41,627 bases of DNA from SAR116 cluster bacterium AG-426-I14 (GTDB taxonomy: Bacteria; Pseudomonadota; Alphaproteobacteria; Puniceispirillales; Marisalimonadaceae). The notes under the pieces are model-generated. The model was not told the origin of the DNA, ran no database searches, and worked only from the letters and a program-made list of their open reading frames with translations. Below, piece after piece: positions 16,019 to 24,761 of this stretch. Location of the stretch: positions 1 through 41,627 of the forward strand of contig QCNS01000014.1 in assembly GCA_003210055.1 (NCBI GenBank), in the 5' to 3' direction. The stretch's first letter is position 1. Every line of letters starts with the position of its first letter. The position numbers and the translations under genes were made by a program.

Positions 16019-16091
16019 TTCTATGAAATAACTATGCTGTTTCGATTTTGAATTTTACAGGTTTATAACTTTGATGTAAGGAGAAAATGTA

Positions 16092-16292
16092 ATGAATGGA
16101 ACGGTAAAGTGGTTTAATATTAACAAAAGATTTGGTTTTATAACACCCGAAGATGGGTCTAAAGATGTTTTTGTTCATATAAGTAGCTTGGAAAAAAGTG
16201 GACTTAAGGCACTAAATGAAGGTCAATCAGTATCATATGATGTTGCTACTGATAAAGGCAAAGTTTCAGCTGTTAATATTAAGATACTCTAA
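16092..16292 (+). CDS. Cold-shock domain protein (CspA family)
   Basis: This 66-residue protein is a single OB-fold cold-shock domain: NGTVKWFN at the start, the RNP1-like segment RFGFI (usually GFGFI, here with Arg for the first Gly), and RNP2 VFVHISSL. The end, KGKVSAVNIKIL, is the usual last strand. Such proteins bind single-stranded RNA and melt secondary structure, acting as RNA chaperones. AAGGAG (16078-16083) lies eight bases before the ATG, one of the strongest ribosome binding sites in the window. The 143 bases upstream contain a hairpin and may form a long leader, as in other cold-shock genes. Whether it is cold induced cannot be told. Confidence 0.94.
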   Translation: MNGTVKWFNINKRFGFITPEDGSKDVFVHISSLEKSGLKALNEGQSVSYDVATDKGKVSAVNIKIL

Positions 16293-16303
16293 CATTTTAA
16301 TTT

Positions 16304-17560
16304 TTATCCAGAGTTTTTCTCAATCCATGTTTTTAAAGCATTAATTCCATCTACTATTTTTGGAAACAAGCTGTACATGTCTTTCTGATTAATTTTTTGT
16401 TTGGAAATATGTTCTAATGCCTTTTTTCCATCAAAATCTACAAAAGCAATTCTGGTTATTAACTTTTCATCGTCAATACCAAAGTTACTGCCTGGTAACA
16501 TGGCAAACCCTGTTTCACTGAGTATTTTATTACACAGTTTGTTGGCTGAATTAATTACGTTATTTCTTGAAATTACATTTGTAAAATCACAGAGCATATA
16601 AAAACCCCCTTGAGGTTTTACACACTCTATATTTACTGAGTTTAATTCCTCAAAAACATAGTTAGCAACAATGTTCAATATTTTTCTTGAATTTTCTAAA
16701 AAATTTTTATGGTTTTCTGTATAAGCTTTTACAGCTGCATATTGAATAGGAGCACTCACTGATGTAAAGGTTTCACTGGCAAGTGATCTTATTTTTGAGC
16801 GTAAATATGATAGTTTTTCTGGAAAAATTAGTGTTCCTAATCGCCATCCTCCAGCTCCACACCATTTGCTCAAACCAGACGTTATAATAGTTCCTTCAGG
16901 ATAAAAATGTGTAATAGATTCATATTTTCCTTTGAAGTCTAACTCAGAGTAAATTTCATCAGAAATAACAATTATATTATTTTTTTTACATACAACAGCT
17001 ATCTTCTCGAGTTCTTCGTTATTAGTTCCTGATGGGTTATTTGGTGAATTTAAGATCAGCATTTTACTCTCTTTATTACTTTTTAAACAATGCTTCTCTA
17101 GTGCTTGTGCCGTTAAGTGCCAATTGCTATTTTTTGAAGTTTCAAGCCAATAGACTTTTTTATTTAAAAATCTTGCTTGAGGTTCATAAGAAACCCAACT
17201 AGGAGATGGTAATATTAATGAACTCTTAATTACCATTTGACATTGGAACAAAAGTTCTTTTGAACCTGGGCCAATCAAAATATTATCAGGTTTATAATGA
17301 TAATTATTTTTTAGAGTGTGATATTTTGAAACAGCTTCTCTTAATTCTAATAAACCTGAAACATTGAGATAATCCTTTTGAAAAGCATTTTTCTTGAGAG
17401 TATTAACAATAATCTCTGGAATAGGAAAAGGAGATTGTCCTAAACCAAATTTAAAAACTTCTTTACCTTCGGTTATTAATTTATGAGAAATTTCGTTAAT
17501 TTGAAGTGTGCTAGAGGGTTCTAAACCTTTAAATTGGCTATTTACTAATTCTTCACTCAT
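16304..17560 (-). CDS. Class I/II pyridoxal-phosphate aminotransferase
   Basis: The 418-residue fold-type I aminotransferase has FGLGQSPFPIPE at the start, NSPNNPSG (171-178) with the substrate-side Asn, and SDEIYSEL with Asp201 and Tyr204. The PLP lysine is Lys232 in SGLSKWCGAGGWRLG, with Arg240 contacting the phosphate. Members transfer amino groups between amino acids and 2-oxo acids; this type is often labelled aspartate aminotransferase. It is about 20 residues longer than the standard 400, mainly at the C-terminus (SKQKINQKDMYSLFPKIVDG). It is convergent with the cold-shock gene 11 bases away and divergent from the TRAP binding protein. Substrate preference is not decided by the sequence. 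Confidence 0.88.
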   Translation of the reverse strand: MSEELVNSQFKGLEPSSTLQINEISHKLITEGKEVFKFGLGQSPFPIPEIIVNTLKKNAFQKDYLNVSGLLELREAVSKYHTLKNNYHYKPDNILIGPGSKELLFQCQMVIKSSLILPSPSWVSYEPQARFLNKKVYWLETSKNSNWHLTAQALEKHCLKSNKESKMLILNSPNNPSGTNNEELEKIAVVCKKNNIIVISDEIYSELDFKGKYESITHFYPEGTIITSGLSKWCGAGGWRLGTLIFPEKLSYLRSKIRSLASETFTSVSAPIQYAAVKAYTENHKNFLENSRKILNIVANYVFEELNSVNIECVKPQGGFYMLCDFTNVISRNNVINSANKLCNKILSETGFAMLPGSNFGIDDEKLITRIAFVDFDGKKALEHISKQKINQKDMYSLFPKIVDGINALKTWIEKNSG

Positions 17561-17571
17561 AATGATTAATC

Positions 17572-17600
17572 TTGTTAAAAATGATTAAAAAGTATACAAT
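17572..17600 (+). promoter_or_regulatory. Candidate sigma70 promoter of the TAXI-TRAP transporter
   Basis: TTGTTA (17572-17577) and TACAAT (17595-17600) are 17 bases apart. Transcription would start near 17607 and give a leader of about 40 bases ending in a very strong Shine-Dalgarno site. It lies within the 87-base gap after the divergent aminotransferase start. Confidence 0.5.
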
Positions 17601-17634
17601 TTTTGTTACAATTTAATAATATAAACAATAAAAT

Positions 17635-17643
17635 AGGGAGGAG
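17635..17643 (+). promoter_or_regulatory. Strong Shine-Dalgarno site fixing the binding-protein start
   Basis: AGGGAGGAG ends four bases before the ATG at 17648. It is the strongest ribosome binding site in the window and excludes the longer frame that is open from 17603, whose extra 15 residues would also displace the signal peptide from the N-terminus. Confidence 0.8.
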
Positions 17644-17647
17644 CCAA

Positions 17648-18643
17648 ATGAAAAAGTTATTTTTATTTTTAATAGGTTCAATAGGGCTAATTTTTAGCTC
17701 ATCTACTTTTTTACAAAGGGCAGTTGCTGCTGATTTTATTTCAATTGGTACTGGAGGCCCCACAGGAGTTTATTTTGTAGTTGGAAACTCTGTTTGTAGG
17801 ATGGTTCATAAAGAAGCAGCTGAAGGCAGAAAAAAAGGAAGAAAGCATGGAATAAGATGTGCTGCGCCTTCCACTGGTGGGTCGAACTATAACATTGGTC
17901 AGATTAAAGCTGGAGAATTACAATTTGGTGTAGCTCAATCTGATTGGCAATATCATGCATACAATGGAACATCAAAATGGAAAGGCAAACAATATAAAAA
18001 ACTAAGAGCTGTTTTTTCTGTTCATCCTGAACCATTTCAACTTATAGCAGGAAAATCATCCGGTATTAAATCTTGGAGTGATCTTAAAGGAAAAGTTGTA
18101 AATATTGGTAATCCTGGTTCTGGACAAAGAGGGACAATGGAAGTTTTGATGAAAGCAAGGGGAACTAAGGTAAGTGACTTTAAACAAGCCACAGAACTGA
18201 CTTCATCTGAGCAAGTTGGTGCACTTTGTGACGGGAAAGTAGATGCTATAGCATATACTGTTGGGGTTCCAAATGGTGCTATTGGTCAAGCTATAGACTC
18301 TTGTGGAGCTAATTTTGTAAATCTTAATTCTAATGCAGAAAAAAAATTAGTTAATGACAATCCTTTTTATGCATTTGCAAATATTCCAGCAGGAACATTT
18401 TATAAATCTCAAAAAAATGATGCTGTAACTTTTGGCGTAATGGCATCCTTTGTTTCAAGCAGTGATGTAAGCGATGCTATTGTATATGAAGTTGTAAGAG
18501 CAGTATTCGAAAATTTAGACGACTTTAAAAAACTTCATCCTGCTTTTAAAAACTTAGATCCAAAAAATATGATTAAAAACGGTCTATCTGCCCCATTACA
18601 TAATGGAGCAAAAAAATATTATAAAGAAAAAGGTTGGATGTAA
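17648..18643 (+). CDS. TAXI family TRAP transporter solute-binding protein
   Basis: This is a 331-residue secreted protein. Residues 1-28 form a signal peptide (MKKLFLFLIG, then a hydrophobic core) with cleavage likely after AVAA. The mature part opens with FISIGTGGPTGVYFVVG, the hallmark of the TAXI (TRAP-associated extracytoplasmic immunogenic) family. It continues with STGGSNYNIGQIKAGELQFG and VAQSDWQYHAYNG, which line the ligand cleft. The mature protein is mid-length for the family and holds a few Cys, including CRMV and the pair CDG and SCG, that could form disulfides in the periplasm. It would capture an organic acid or amino acid and deliver it to the fused permease downstream. Its strong promoter and ribosome binding site and the terminator after it fit the usual excess of binding protein. 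The ligand is unknown. Confidence 0.93.
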   Translation: MKKLFLFLIGSIGLIFSSSTFLQRAVAADFISIGTGGPTGVYFVVGNSVCRMVHKEAAEGRKKGRKHGIRCAAPSTGGSNYNIGQIKAGELQFGVAQSDWQYHAYNGTSKWKGKQYKKLRAVFSVHPEPFQLIAGKSSGIKSWSDLKGKVVNIGNPGSGQRGTMEVLMKARGTKVSDFKQATELTSSEQVGALCDGKVDAIAYTVGVPNGAIGQAIDSCGANFVNLNSNAEKKLVNDNPFYAFANIPAGTFYKSQKNDAVTFGVMASFVSSSDVSDAIVYEVVRAVFENLDDFKKLHPAFKNLDPKNMIKNGLSAPLHNGAKKYYKEKGWM

Positions 18644-18662
18644 TTTAAAATCTAAAATATTT

Positions 18663-18692
18663 AAAGCCTATTCTTTTGAGTAGGCTTTTTAT
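18663..18692 (+). terminator. Intrinsic terminator between binding protein and permease
   Basis: A perfect 8-base stem AAAGCCTA / TAGGCTTT, with a 10-base loop, runs into a T-rich tail (TTTTTAT). It lies between the binding-protein stop and the permease start seven bases later. Partial read-through would give many binding-protein transcripts and few permease transcripts. Confidence 0.75.
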
Positions 18693-18698
18693 AATCTA

Positions 18699-21056
18699 AT
18701 GAAAAATAATAAAGATAAAAGTAAAATTGAAAAACAAATAGGAGAAATTGAGGGTAGGGCCAGAGTTTTATCTGATTTTCAACTTAAATTTGTAGCTTTC
18801 ATTGCTTTTTCATGGTCACTTTTTCAATTATGGTATGCTTCACCTTTACCTTTCCTTTTGGGTTTTGGCGTTTTTATTGATTTACCTGCAAGAGCAATCC
18901 ATTTAGGATTTGCTCTTTTTCTTGTTTTTTTATCATATCCCTTTTTAAAATCTAATCGGTTTAAAAAATTTAATATTTTTTCTGTCTTTTTATCATTATT
19001 AGGATTAACCAGCACTTTCTATATTTTTTTTGATTACCATGGTTTAGTTGATAGGAATGGAATTCTTTTAGACTATGATTTAATTTTATTTAATACCCTT
19101 TTCAAAATACCAGTTGAATTATTAATTGGTTTGATAGGTATTTGTTTACTTTTAGAAGCAACTAGACGTTCTATTGGCCTACCTCTTGTAATAGTTGCTA
19201 TTATCTTTTATTTCTACTCGTTTTTTGGTCAAATTATGCCAGAGATAATTTCACATCAAGGGTTATCTTTTAACAGATTAGTAGGTTATCATTGGTTTGG
19301 TTCTGAAGCTATTTTTGGAATTCCAATTTCAGTATCAGTTAGTTTTGTATTTCTATTTGTTTTATTTGGTTCAATGTTAGATTATGCGGGTGGTGGAAGA
19401 TATTTTTTAAGTCTAGCTATTGCTTTGGTTGGTCATTTAAAAGGTGGGCCTGCAAAGGCTTCTATATTGGCTTCAGGTCTAACAGGAATGGTATCAGGTT
19501 CATCCATAGCAAATGTAGTCACAACTGGTACATTCACTATACCAATTATGAAGAAAACTGGATTTTCTCCAACAAAAGCAGGTGCAATTGAGGTGGCTGC
19601 TTCTGTGAATGGACAAATAATGCCGCCAATAATGGGGGCTGCGGCTTTCATTATTGCTGAAATGCTTGGTATAACATATTTTGAAGTAATAACACATGCC
19701 TTGATACCTGCTGTAATTGTCTATTTATCTTTATTTTGGATATCTCATTTGGAGGCGAGTAAACTTGGTTTGAAGGGTATGAATAAAAAGGAAATTCCTG
19801 ATTTAAAAAGTACATTTTTTTCAGGAGCTCATTACCTTCTGCCGATTATTTTATTAATTTACTTGTTAATTTTTAAAAAATGGACTGCTGGCAGTGCTAT
19901 TTTTTACAGCATTTTATTTTTAATGTTAATTATGATTTTACAAAAAATAAATTTTAAACAAGGTTTCTCTCTGTATTGCCTCAAAGCTCAGTTAATTGAA
20001 GGTTTTAAAGATATTGTAAGGGGTATGATTAAAGGGGCAATGAATATGACAAATGTTGCTATAGCTATTGCAACAGCGGGTATTATTGTTGGTGCAGTTG
20101 GTTCAACCGGTTTGAGCAATGCAATGATAGAGGTAGTGGAAGTTATATCTGGAGGTAATATCTACCTTCTTTTATTTATGGTAATGGTTTTGTGTTTAAT
20201 ATTGGGGCTTGGCTTACCAACAACTGCAAACTATTTGGTAGTAGCTGCCTTGATGGCAAACGTTATAGTAGAAATAGGTGGGGCTTCTGGAATTATTCTG
20301 CCACTGATTGCAGTTCATTTATATGTTTTCTATTTTGGCTTAATGGCTGATGTTACCCCTCCTGTTGGTCTTGCCGCTTATGCGGCGGCAGCTATATCAA
20401 GAGCCGATCCTATTAAAACTGGAATTCAAGCATTTTATTATGAAATTAGAACAGCTATATTACCGATTGTTTTTATTTTTAATCCTGAGTTATTGCTTAT
20501 AGGAATTAAAAACTTTTGGCATGGTTTAATGGTATTTCTTGTATCATTAATAGCAATATTTTCTTTTACTTCAGCCACTCAGGGTTGGCTGATTAGAAAG
20601 TTAAGAATTTTTGAAATCGTTATTTTGTTGTTAGTAACAATATGTATGTTTAGACCAGATTTAGTTATGAATAATTTTTATCCAGAATACAAAACTTTAA
20701 AAAATGAAATGTTTACTTCAATTAATTTTGATGAACAACGAAAATTAAGATTACATGTAACTAGAAGTACTGATTATGGAGATAGGTATAAATTATTTAC
20801 TTTTGAAATTCCTAAAAATACAGAAAAATCATTAGAAGATTTTATTGGAATTGAAGTTGTAAAAAAATCTAATGGAAATTATGAAATAACTAATACAGAT
20901 TTTATGGGTAAGGCAGAAAAAAGAGGTTTAAAGTTCTATGACAAAATTACAAAAATTGATATAAATTCTATCGAGAGACCTGTTAAAGAATATATTTATG
21001 TCATAGGAATGTTTCTATTACTTATTGTTTTCTATACGCAAAAAAAATATAAATAA
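18699..21056 (+). CDS. TRAP transporter fused permease (DctQ-DctM, TAXI type)
   Basis: The 785-residue membrane protein fuses the small and large TRAP subunits. After a charged N-terminus of about 30 residues, four helices (about 30-150) form the DctQ-like part. The DctM-like part runs to about 620. It includes ALVGHLKGGPAKASILASGL, TGMVSGSSIANVVTTGTFTI, AASVNGQIMPPIMGAAAFI and LGLGLPTTANYLVVAALMA, conserved loops that carry the Na+ and substrate sites. The last 150 residues (from about EMFTSINFDEQRK) form a soluble DUF3394-like segment ending in one more helix. It moves solute with sodium across the inner membrane, fed by the upstream TAXI protein. The ATG at 18699 has no clear Shine-Dalgarno site, consistent with low expression. 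Confidence 0.92.
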   Translation: MKNNKDKSKIEKQIGEIEGRARVLSDFQLKFVAFIAFSWSLFQLWYASPLPFLLGFGVFIDLPARAIHLGFALFLVFLSYPFLKSNRFKKFNIFSVFLSLLGLTSTFYIFFDYHGLVDRNGILLDYDLILFNTLFKIPVELLIGLIGICLLLEATRRSIGLPLVIVAIIFYFYSFFGQIMPEIISHQGLSFNRLVGYHWFGSEAIFGIPISVSVSFVFLFVLFGSMLDYAGGGRYFLSLAIALVGHLKGGPAKASILASGLTGMVSGSSIANVVTTGTFTIPIMKKTGFSPTKAGAIEVAASVNGQIMPPIMGAAAFIIAEMLGITYFEVITHALIPAVIVYLSLFWISHLEASKLGLKGMNKKEIPDLKSTFFSGAHYLLPIILLIYLLIFKKWTAGSAIFYSILFLMLIMILQKINFKQGFSLYCLKAQLIEGFKDIVRGMIKGAMNMTNVAIAIATAGIIVGAVGSTGLSNAMIEVVEVISGGNIYLLLFMVMVLCLILGLGLPTTANYLVVAALMANVIVEIGGASGIILPLIAVHLYVFYFGLMADVTPPVGLAAYAAAAISRADPIKTGIQAFYYEIRTAILPIVFIFNPELLLIGIKNFWHGLMVFLVSLIAIFSFTSATQGWLIRKLRIFEIVILLLVTICMFRPDLVMNNFYPEYKTLKNEMFTSINFDEQRKLRLHVTRSTDYGDRYKLFTFEIPKNTEKSLEDFIGIEVVKKSNGNYEITNTDFMGKAEKRGLKFYDKITKIDINSIERPVKEYIYVIGMFLLLIVFYTQKKYK

Positions 21057-21070
21057 AAGAGTTATATAAA

Positions 21071-21973
21071 ATGTTTAAAAAAAATATTTTAAAAACTTAT
21101 ATTAATCCTCATATCTTATTAACTTTTGCAGCTCTTTTTTGGGGGTTTAATGCAATTGCTGGAAGATCTGCTGTGGGTGAGGTTTCACCTTTATTAATTG
21201 TAACCAGTAGATGGTTGGGCGTATTGATTATACTTTCAATCATTTGTCGAAAAGATATTATGAATTCATTTAAAGATTTTAAGAAAAATTTTGCATGGTT
21301 TCTTTCAATGGGTTTACTTGGGTTTACTGGTTTTAATTCACTATATTATATTTCTGCTCACTACACTGTAGCAATAAATTTAGGTATCGTTCAATCAACT
21401 ATGCCAGCATTTATAATTATTATTTCCATGATATGGTTAAAAACAAAAGTCAATTCATTACAAGTTTTAGGACTTTTTATTACTTTTATAGGTGTTTTAA
21501 TAGTAATTTCTAATGGCGAAATTCAATCGTTGTTAGATTTTACAATAAATAATGGAGATTTGATAATGATCTTCGCTTGTATTTTTTACGCTTTATATGC
21601 AGTAGGATTAAAGAAAAGACCTAACGTAAGCGATTTAATTTTGATGACTTTTTTTTCTTATATTGCTTTTATTGGCTCTTTACCAGGATTAGTCGTTGAA
21701 ATTTGGTTTGATAAAATTGTTTTTCCTACTGAAAAAGGCCTGATTATACTCTTAATAATAATAATATTTCCATCATTTCTTGCACAAATATGTTTTATGA
21801 AAGGTGTTAAAACCTTAGGACCATCCATTTCAGGTCTTTATACAAATTTAGTTCCGGTTTTTACATCTATTTTAGCTGTTTTAATACTTGATGAAAAATT
21901 TTATTTTTATCATTTCGTATCTCTTTTAGTTGTTTTTTTTGGTATTTATGTATTTGAAAAGAAGCGCTCATGA
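21071..21973 (+). CDS. EamA-family (drug/metabolite transporter) membrane protein
   Basis: The 300-residue protein has about ten transmembrane helices in two EamA repeats (about 13-140 and 155-295). The first has the typical LTFAALFWGFNAIAGR and SRWLGVLIILS, and the second ends GPSISGLYTNLVPVFTSILA and VLILDEKF. Members export or import small metabolites such as amino acids or purines. It begins 14 bases after the TRAP permease, so it is probably in the same transcript. It may then export an overflow product of the compound taken up, but that is a guess from position. AAGAG lies about 10 bases before the ATG. Confidence 0.88.
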   Translation: MFKKNILKTYINPHILLTFAALFWGFNAIAGRSAVGEVSPLLIVTSRWLGVLIILSIICRKDIMNSFKDFKKNFAWFLSMGLLGFTGFNSLYYISAHYTVAINLGIVQSTMPAFIIIISMIWLKTKVNSLQVLGLFITFIGVLIVISNGEIQSLLDFTINNGDLIMIFACIFYALYAVGLKKRPNVSDLILMTFFSYIAFIGSLPGLVVEIWFDKIVFPTEKGLIILLIIIIFPSFLAQICFMKGVKTLGPSISGLYTNLVPVFTSILAVLILDEKFYFYHFVSLLVVFFGIYVFEKKRS

Positions 21974-22035
21974 GCAAAAATTATGATGACAAATATTTTA
22001 AATATAAATCAAGATTTATTTCTTTGAAAAAATAA
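21970..22035 (+). CDS. Possible 21-codon micro-ORF with an aromatic-lysine repeat
   Basis: An ATG at 21970 overlaps the EamA stop as ATGA, and the frame runs 21 codons to TAA. The peptide is dense in alternating aromatic and basic residues (YDDKYFKYKSRFISLKK). The pattern resembles the Y-x-x-K-Y-x-K-Y-K-x-K-Y-x-x-L-K type segments that I recall from giant-virus proteins and some marine bacterial small proteins. The start arrangement suggests translational coupling. On the other hand it is tiny, and the possible nuoA -35 element falls at its 3' end, so it may be chance. No function is proposed. Confidence 0.3.
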   Translation: MSKNYDDKYFKYKSRFISLKK

Positions 22036-22053
22036 ATAAAGTATATATATATT
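22024..22053 (+). promoter_or_regulatory. Candidate promoter of the nuo operon
   Basis: TTGAAA (22024-22029) is followed 18 bases later by TATATT (22048-22053), within a run of alternating T and A that offers other registers. It lies just upstream of nuoA, giving a leader of about 25 bases. This is the only good candidate between the EamA gene and nuoA. Confidence 0.4.
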
Positions 22054-22083
22054 AAGCATACAACAAATTATCCGAGGTGTTTC

Positions 22084-22449
22084 TTGAACGAAAATTTAAT
22101 TGAATATCTGCCAATATTAATATTTATTATCTTTGCAAGCTTAATTTGCGTTGCATTTGTTTTTTCTGCCTTTGTTGTTGGAAACCAAAATCCAGATCCA
22201 GATAAAAACTCACCATTTGAATGTGGTTTTGATGCTTTTGAAGATACTAGAATGAAGTTTGATGTAAGGTTTTACCTGGTGGCAATTTTATTTATAATAT
22301 TTGACCTTGAGATCGCCTTTTTATTTCCTTGGGCTGTATCATTAGGTAATATTGGAATTTTCGGTTACTGGTCAATGATGTTTTTTTTATTAGTTTTAAC
22401 TGTCGGTTTTATTTATGAATGGAAAAAGGGTGCACTTGAATGGGAGTAG
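22084..22449 (+). CDS. nuoA: NADH-quinone oxidoreductase subunit A
   Basis: The 121-residue protein has three transmembrane helices and the conserved loop [19 protein letters not shown], where the cysteine faces the quinone site region. The stretch [20 protein letters not shown] has the conserved acidic residues of helix 2. NuoA helps join the membrane arm to the peripheral arm of complex I. The start is TTG at 22084, with GAGGT six bases upstream. It heads the 14-gene operon and overlaps nuoB by 10 bases. Length and composition are normal for alphaproteobacteria. Confidence 0.95.
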   Translation: MNENLIEYLPILIFIIFASLICVAFVFSAFVVGNQNPDPDKNSPFECGFDAFEDTRMKFDVRFYLVAILFIIFDLEIAFLFPWAVSLGNIGIFGYWSMMFFLLVLTVGFIYEWKKGALEWE

Positions 22450-22997
22450 GTAATTTTTTAGGTAAACAACTTAACAAGACTGCTAGAGATGTTTCTGAAC
22501 AAGACAAAATTCTAATGGCCGTTAATGAAGAAATGTCCAATAAAGGGTTTGTTATTGGTCAAGCAGATAAATTATTTAATTGGGCCAAGTCTGGTTCATT
22601 ATGGCCTATGACTTTTGGTTTAGCTTGTTGTGCTGTAGAAATGATGCATAGTGCTGCATCCAGATATGACTTAGATAGGTTTGGAATGTTATTTAGACCT
22701 AGTCCAAGGCAATCTGATGTGATGATAGTTGCTGGTACTTTAACAAATAAAATGGCTCCAGCCTTAAGAAGGGTTTATGATCAAATGGCTGAACCAAGAT
22801 GGGTAATCTCAATGGGTTCTTGTGCTAATGGAGGAGGTTATTATCATTACTCTTACTCGGTAGTTCGGGGTTGTGATAGAATAGTTCCTGTAGATATTTA
22901 TGTTCCAGGCTGTCCCCCTACTGCCGAAGCTCTAATCTATGGATTGTTGCAATTACAAAAAAAAATTAGAAGAACCTCAACCATATCAAGAATATAA
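22440..22997 (+). CDS. nuoB: NADH-quinone oxidoreductase subunit B
   Basis: The 185-residue peripheral subunit carries the terminal [4Fe-4S] cluster N2. Its ligands are the adjacent Cys63-Cys64 ([10 protein letters not shown]), Cys128 ([11 protein letters not shown]) and Cys158 ([11 protein letters not shown]). Cluster N2 hands electrons to quinone in the cavity made with NuoD. The segment [20 protein letters not shown] is the family signature. The ATG at 22440 lies inside nuoA. The C-terminal tail after the core ([12 protein letters not shown]) is short. Confidence 0.97.
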   Translation: MGVGNFLGKQLNKTARDVSEQDKILMAVNEEMSNKGFVIGQADKLFNWAKSGSLWPMTFGLACCAVEMMHSAASRYDLDRFGMLFRPSPRQSDVMIVAGTLTNKMAPALRRVYDQMAEPRWVISMGSCANGGGYYHYSYSVVRGCDRIVPVDIYVPGCPPTAEALIYGLLQLQKKIRRTSTISRI

Positions 22998-23004
22998 TCT
23001 TAAA

Positions 23005-23583
23005 ATGTCTTCCTTAGAATATATAAAAGAATTCTCTAATATAGATATAATTTCTATTGATTATAATTTTGAAGAAATAGAAATTCAAATTTCAATAGAC
23101 AATCTTGTTCAGATGGTTTTGTTCTTAAAAGACGACCCTAATTGTATGTTTGAACAATTGTCTGATTTAACTGCGATTGACTATCCTGAGAGAAAAAAAA
23201 GGTTTTCAATTGTTTACCAGTTTTTATCAGTTAAACATAATAACAGGATAAGAGTTTTATGTTCAATATCTGAAAATGAAACCGTACCATCGTTAGCAAA
23301 AATATTCCCGTCATCTATTTGGGCAGAAAGGGAAATATGGGATATGTTTGGAATTTTTGTTGATGACCATCCCGATCTAAGGAGGTTATTAACAGATTAT
23401 GGTTTTCAAGGACATCCACTAAGAAAAGATTTTCCTTTGACAGGACATGTTGAAGTAAATTATGACAATAATTCAAGAAGAGTTCAATACAATCCAGTTT
23501 CTTTGGTTCAAGATTTTAGGCAGTTTGATTTTAGTTCTCCTTGGGGAGATAATATTGATAATGAAACAGACAAGAATAATTAA
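23005..23583 (+). CDS. nuoC: NADH-quinone oxidoreductase subunit C
   Basis: I take the ATG at 23005, giving 192 residues and placing it 7 bases after nuoB. The frame is open further upstream, but that part overlaps nuoB and encodes an unlike Cys/Lys-rich stretch. The 30-kDa subunit signature is [20 protein letters not shown], followed by [19 protein letters not shown]. NuoC is separate from NuoD here, as in alphaproteobacteria and mitochondria, not fused as in Escherichia coli. It braces NuoD in the peripheral arm. The stop overlaps the nuoD start as TAATG. Confidence 0.94.
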   Translation: MSSLEYIKEFSNIDIISIDYNFEEIEIQISIDNLVQMVLFLKDDPNCMFEQLSDLTAIDYPERKKRFSIVYQFLSVKHNNRIRVLCSISENETVPSLAKIFPSSIWAEREIWDMFGIFVDDHPDLRRLLTDYGFQGHPLRKDFPLTGHVEVNYDNNSRRVQYNPVSLVQDFRQFDFSSPWGDNIDNETDKNN

Positions 23584-24761
23584 TGACAGAAAATAAAATA
23601 AAACCAATTACAATGAACTTTGGTCCCCAACACCCTGCTGCTCATGGAGTTTTAAGACTTGTAATGGAAATGGATGGTGAGGTTATACAAAGAGCAGATC
23701 CCCACATAGGTTTGCTTCATAGAGGAACTGAAAAGCTTATTGAACATAAAACTTACATTCAAGCTTTACCTTATTTTGATAGACTTGATTACGTTTCTCC
23801 TATGAATCAGGAACATGCTTACTCACTAGCTGTAGAAAAATTAGCAAAAATCTCAGTTCCTCTCAGAGGACAATATATTAGAGTCCTTTTTTGTGAAATT
23901 GGTAGAATTTTAAATCATATTTTAAATATAACTACATTTGCTATTGATGTAGGTGCCATGACTCCACTTCTTTGGGGATTTGAAGAAAGAGAAAAACTCA
24001 TGGAATTTTATGAAAGAGTTTCTGGTGCTAGGTTACATGCGGCATACATAAGACCTGGAGGAGTTCATCAAGATCTTCCCGATGGATTAATTGAAGATAT
24101 TTCTGCATGGTCTAGAAATTTTAGAGGTTTTATAGATGATATGGAAACACTTCTCACCGAAAACCGTATTTTCAAACAAAGAACCGTGGATATAGGTAAA
24201 GTAACAAGAGAAGAGGCGCTTGCACTAGGCTTTTCAGGTCCTTGCTTACGAGCTTCTGGTGTTAAATGGGATTTAAGAAAGTCTCAGCCATATGATGTTT
24301 ATGATAAAATTGATTTTGACATCCCAATAGGTAAAACAGGTGATTGTTATTCCAGATATTTGGTAAGAGTTGAAGAAATGCGACAGTCATTGAAAATAAT
24401 TGATCAAGTTTTAGATCAAATACCAAACGGTTCATATATGACTGATGATAAAAAAGTTTCCCCTCCAAAAAGAACTGAAATGAAAGGTTCGATGGAAGCT
24501 CTAATTCATCACTTTAAACTTTATACAGAAGGATTTAGACCATTAAAAGGTAGAACATATACTTGTGTAGAAGCTCCAAAAGGAGAATTTGGAGTGATAT
24601 TAGAATCCGATGGTACTAATAAGCCTTACAGATGTAAAATTCGTGCTCCGGGATTTTATTTTTTGTCAGCTCTTGATTATTTGTCAAAAGGACACATGTT
24701 AGCTGACTCTGTTGCTATAATAGGTTCACTAGATATAGTTTTTGGTGAAATAGATAGATGA
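23583..24761 (+). CDS. nuoD: NADH-quinone oxidoreductase subunit D
   Basis: The 392-residue 49-kDa-type subunit forms most of the quinone cavity. GPQHPAAHG (14-22) contains His21, and Tyr70 in [11 protein letters not shown] matches the quinone-headgroup tyrosine of characterised complex [13 protein letters not shown] (41-52) is the family signature. The C-terminus ends [12 protein letters not shown], the near-invariant tail. The start overlaps the nuoC stop by one base and the stop overlaps nuoE by four (ATGA), indicating translational coupling. Confidence 0.97.
   Translation: MTENKIKPITMNFGPQHPAAHGVLRLVMEMDGEVIQRADPHIGLLHRGTEKLIEHKTYIQALPYFDRLDYVSPMNQEHAYSLAVEKLAKISVPLRGQYIRVLFCEIGRILNHILNITTFAIDVGAMTPLLWGFEEREKLMEFYERVSGARLHAAYIRPGGVHQDLPDGLIEDISAWSRNFRGFIDDMETLLTENRIFKQRTVDIGKVTREEALALGFSGPCLRASGVKWDLRKSQPYDVYDKIDFDIPIGKTGDCYSRYLVRVEEMRQSLKIIDQVLDQIPNGSYMTDDKKVSPPKRTEMKGSMEALIHHFKLYTEGFRPLKGRTYTCVEAPKGEFGVILESDGTNKPYRCKIRAPGFYFLSALDYLSKGHMLADSVAIIGSLDIVFGEIDR

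Noticed and set aside
17603-17647. Upstream extension of the TAXI binding protein by 15 residues
   Set aside because: It would move the signal peptide inward and ignore the very strong Shine-Dalgarno site before the ATG at 17648.
22939-23004. Upstream extension of nuoC into nuoB
   Set aside because: It overlaps conserved nuoB sequence by 59 bases and encodes residues unlike any NuoC N-terminus; the ATG at 23005 fits the family.
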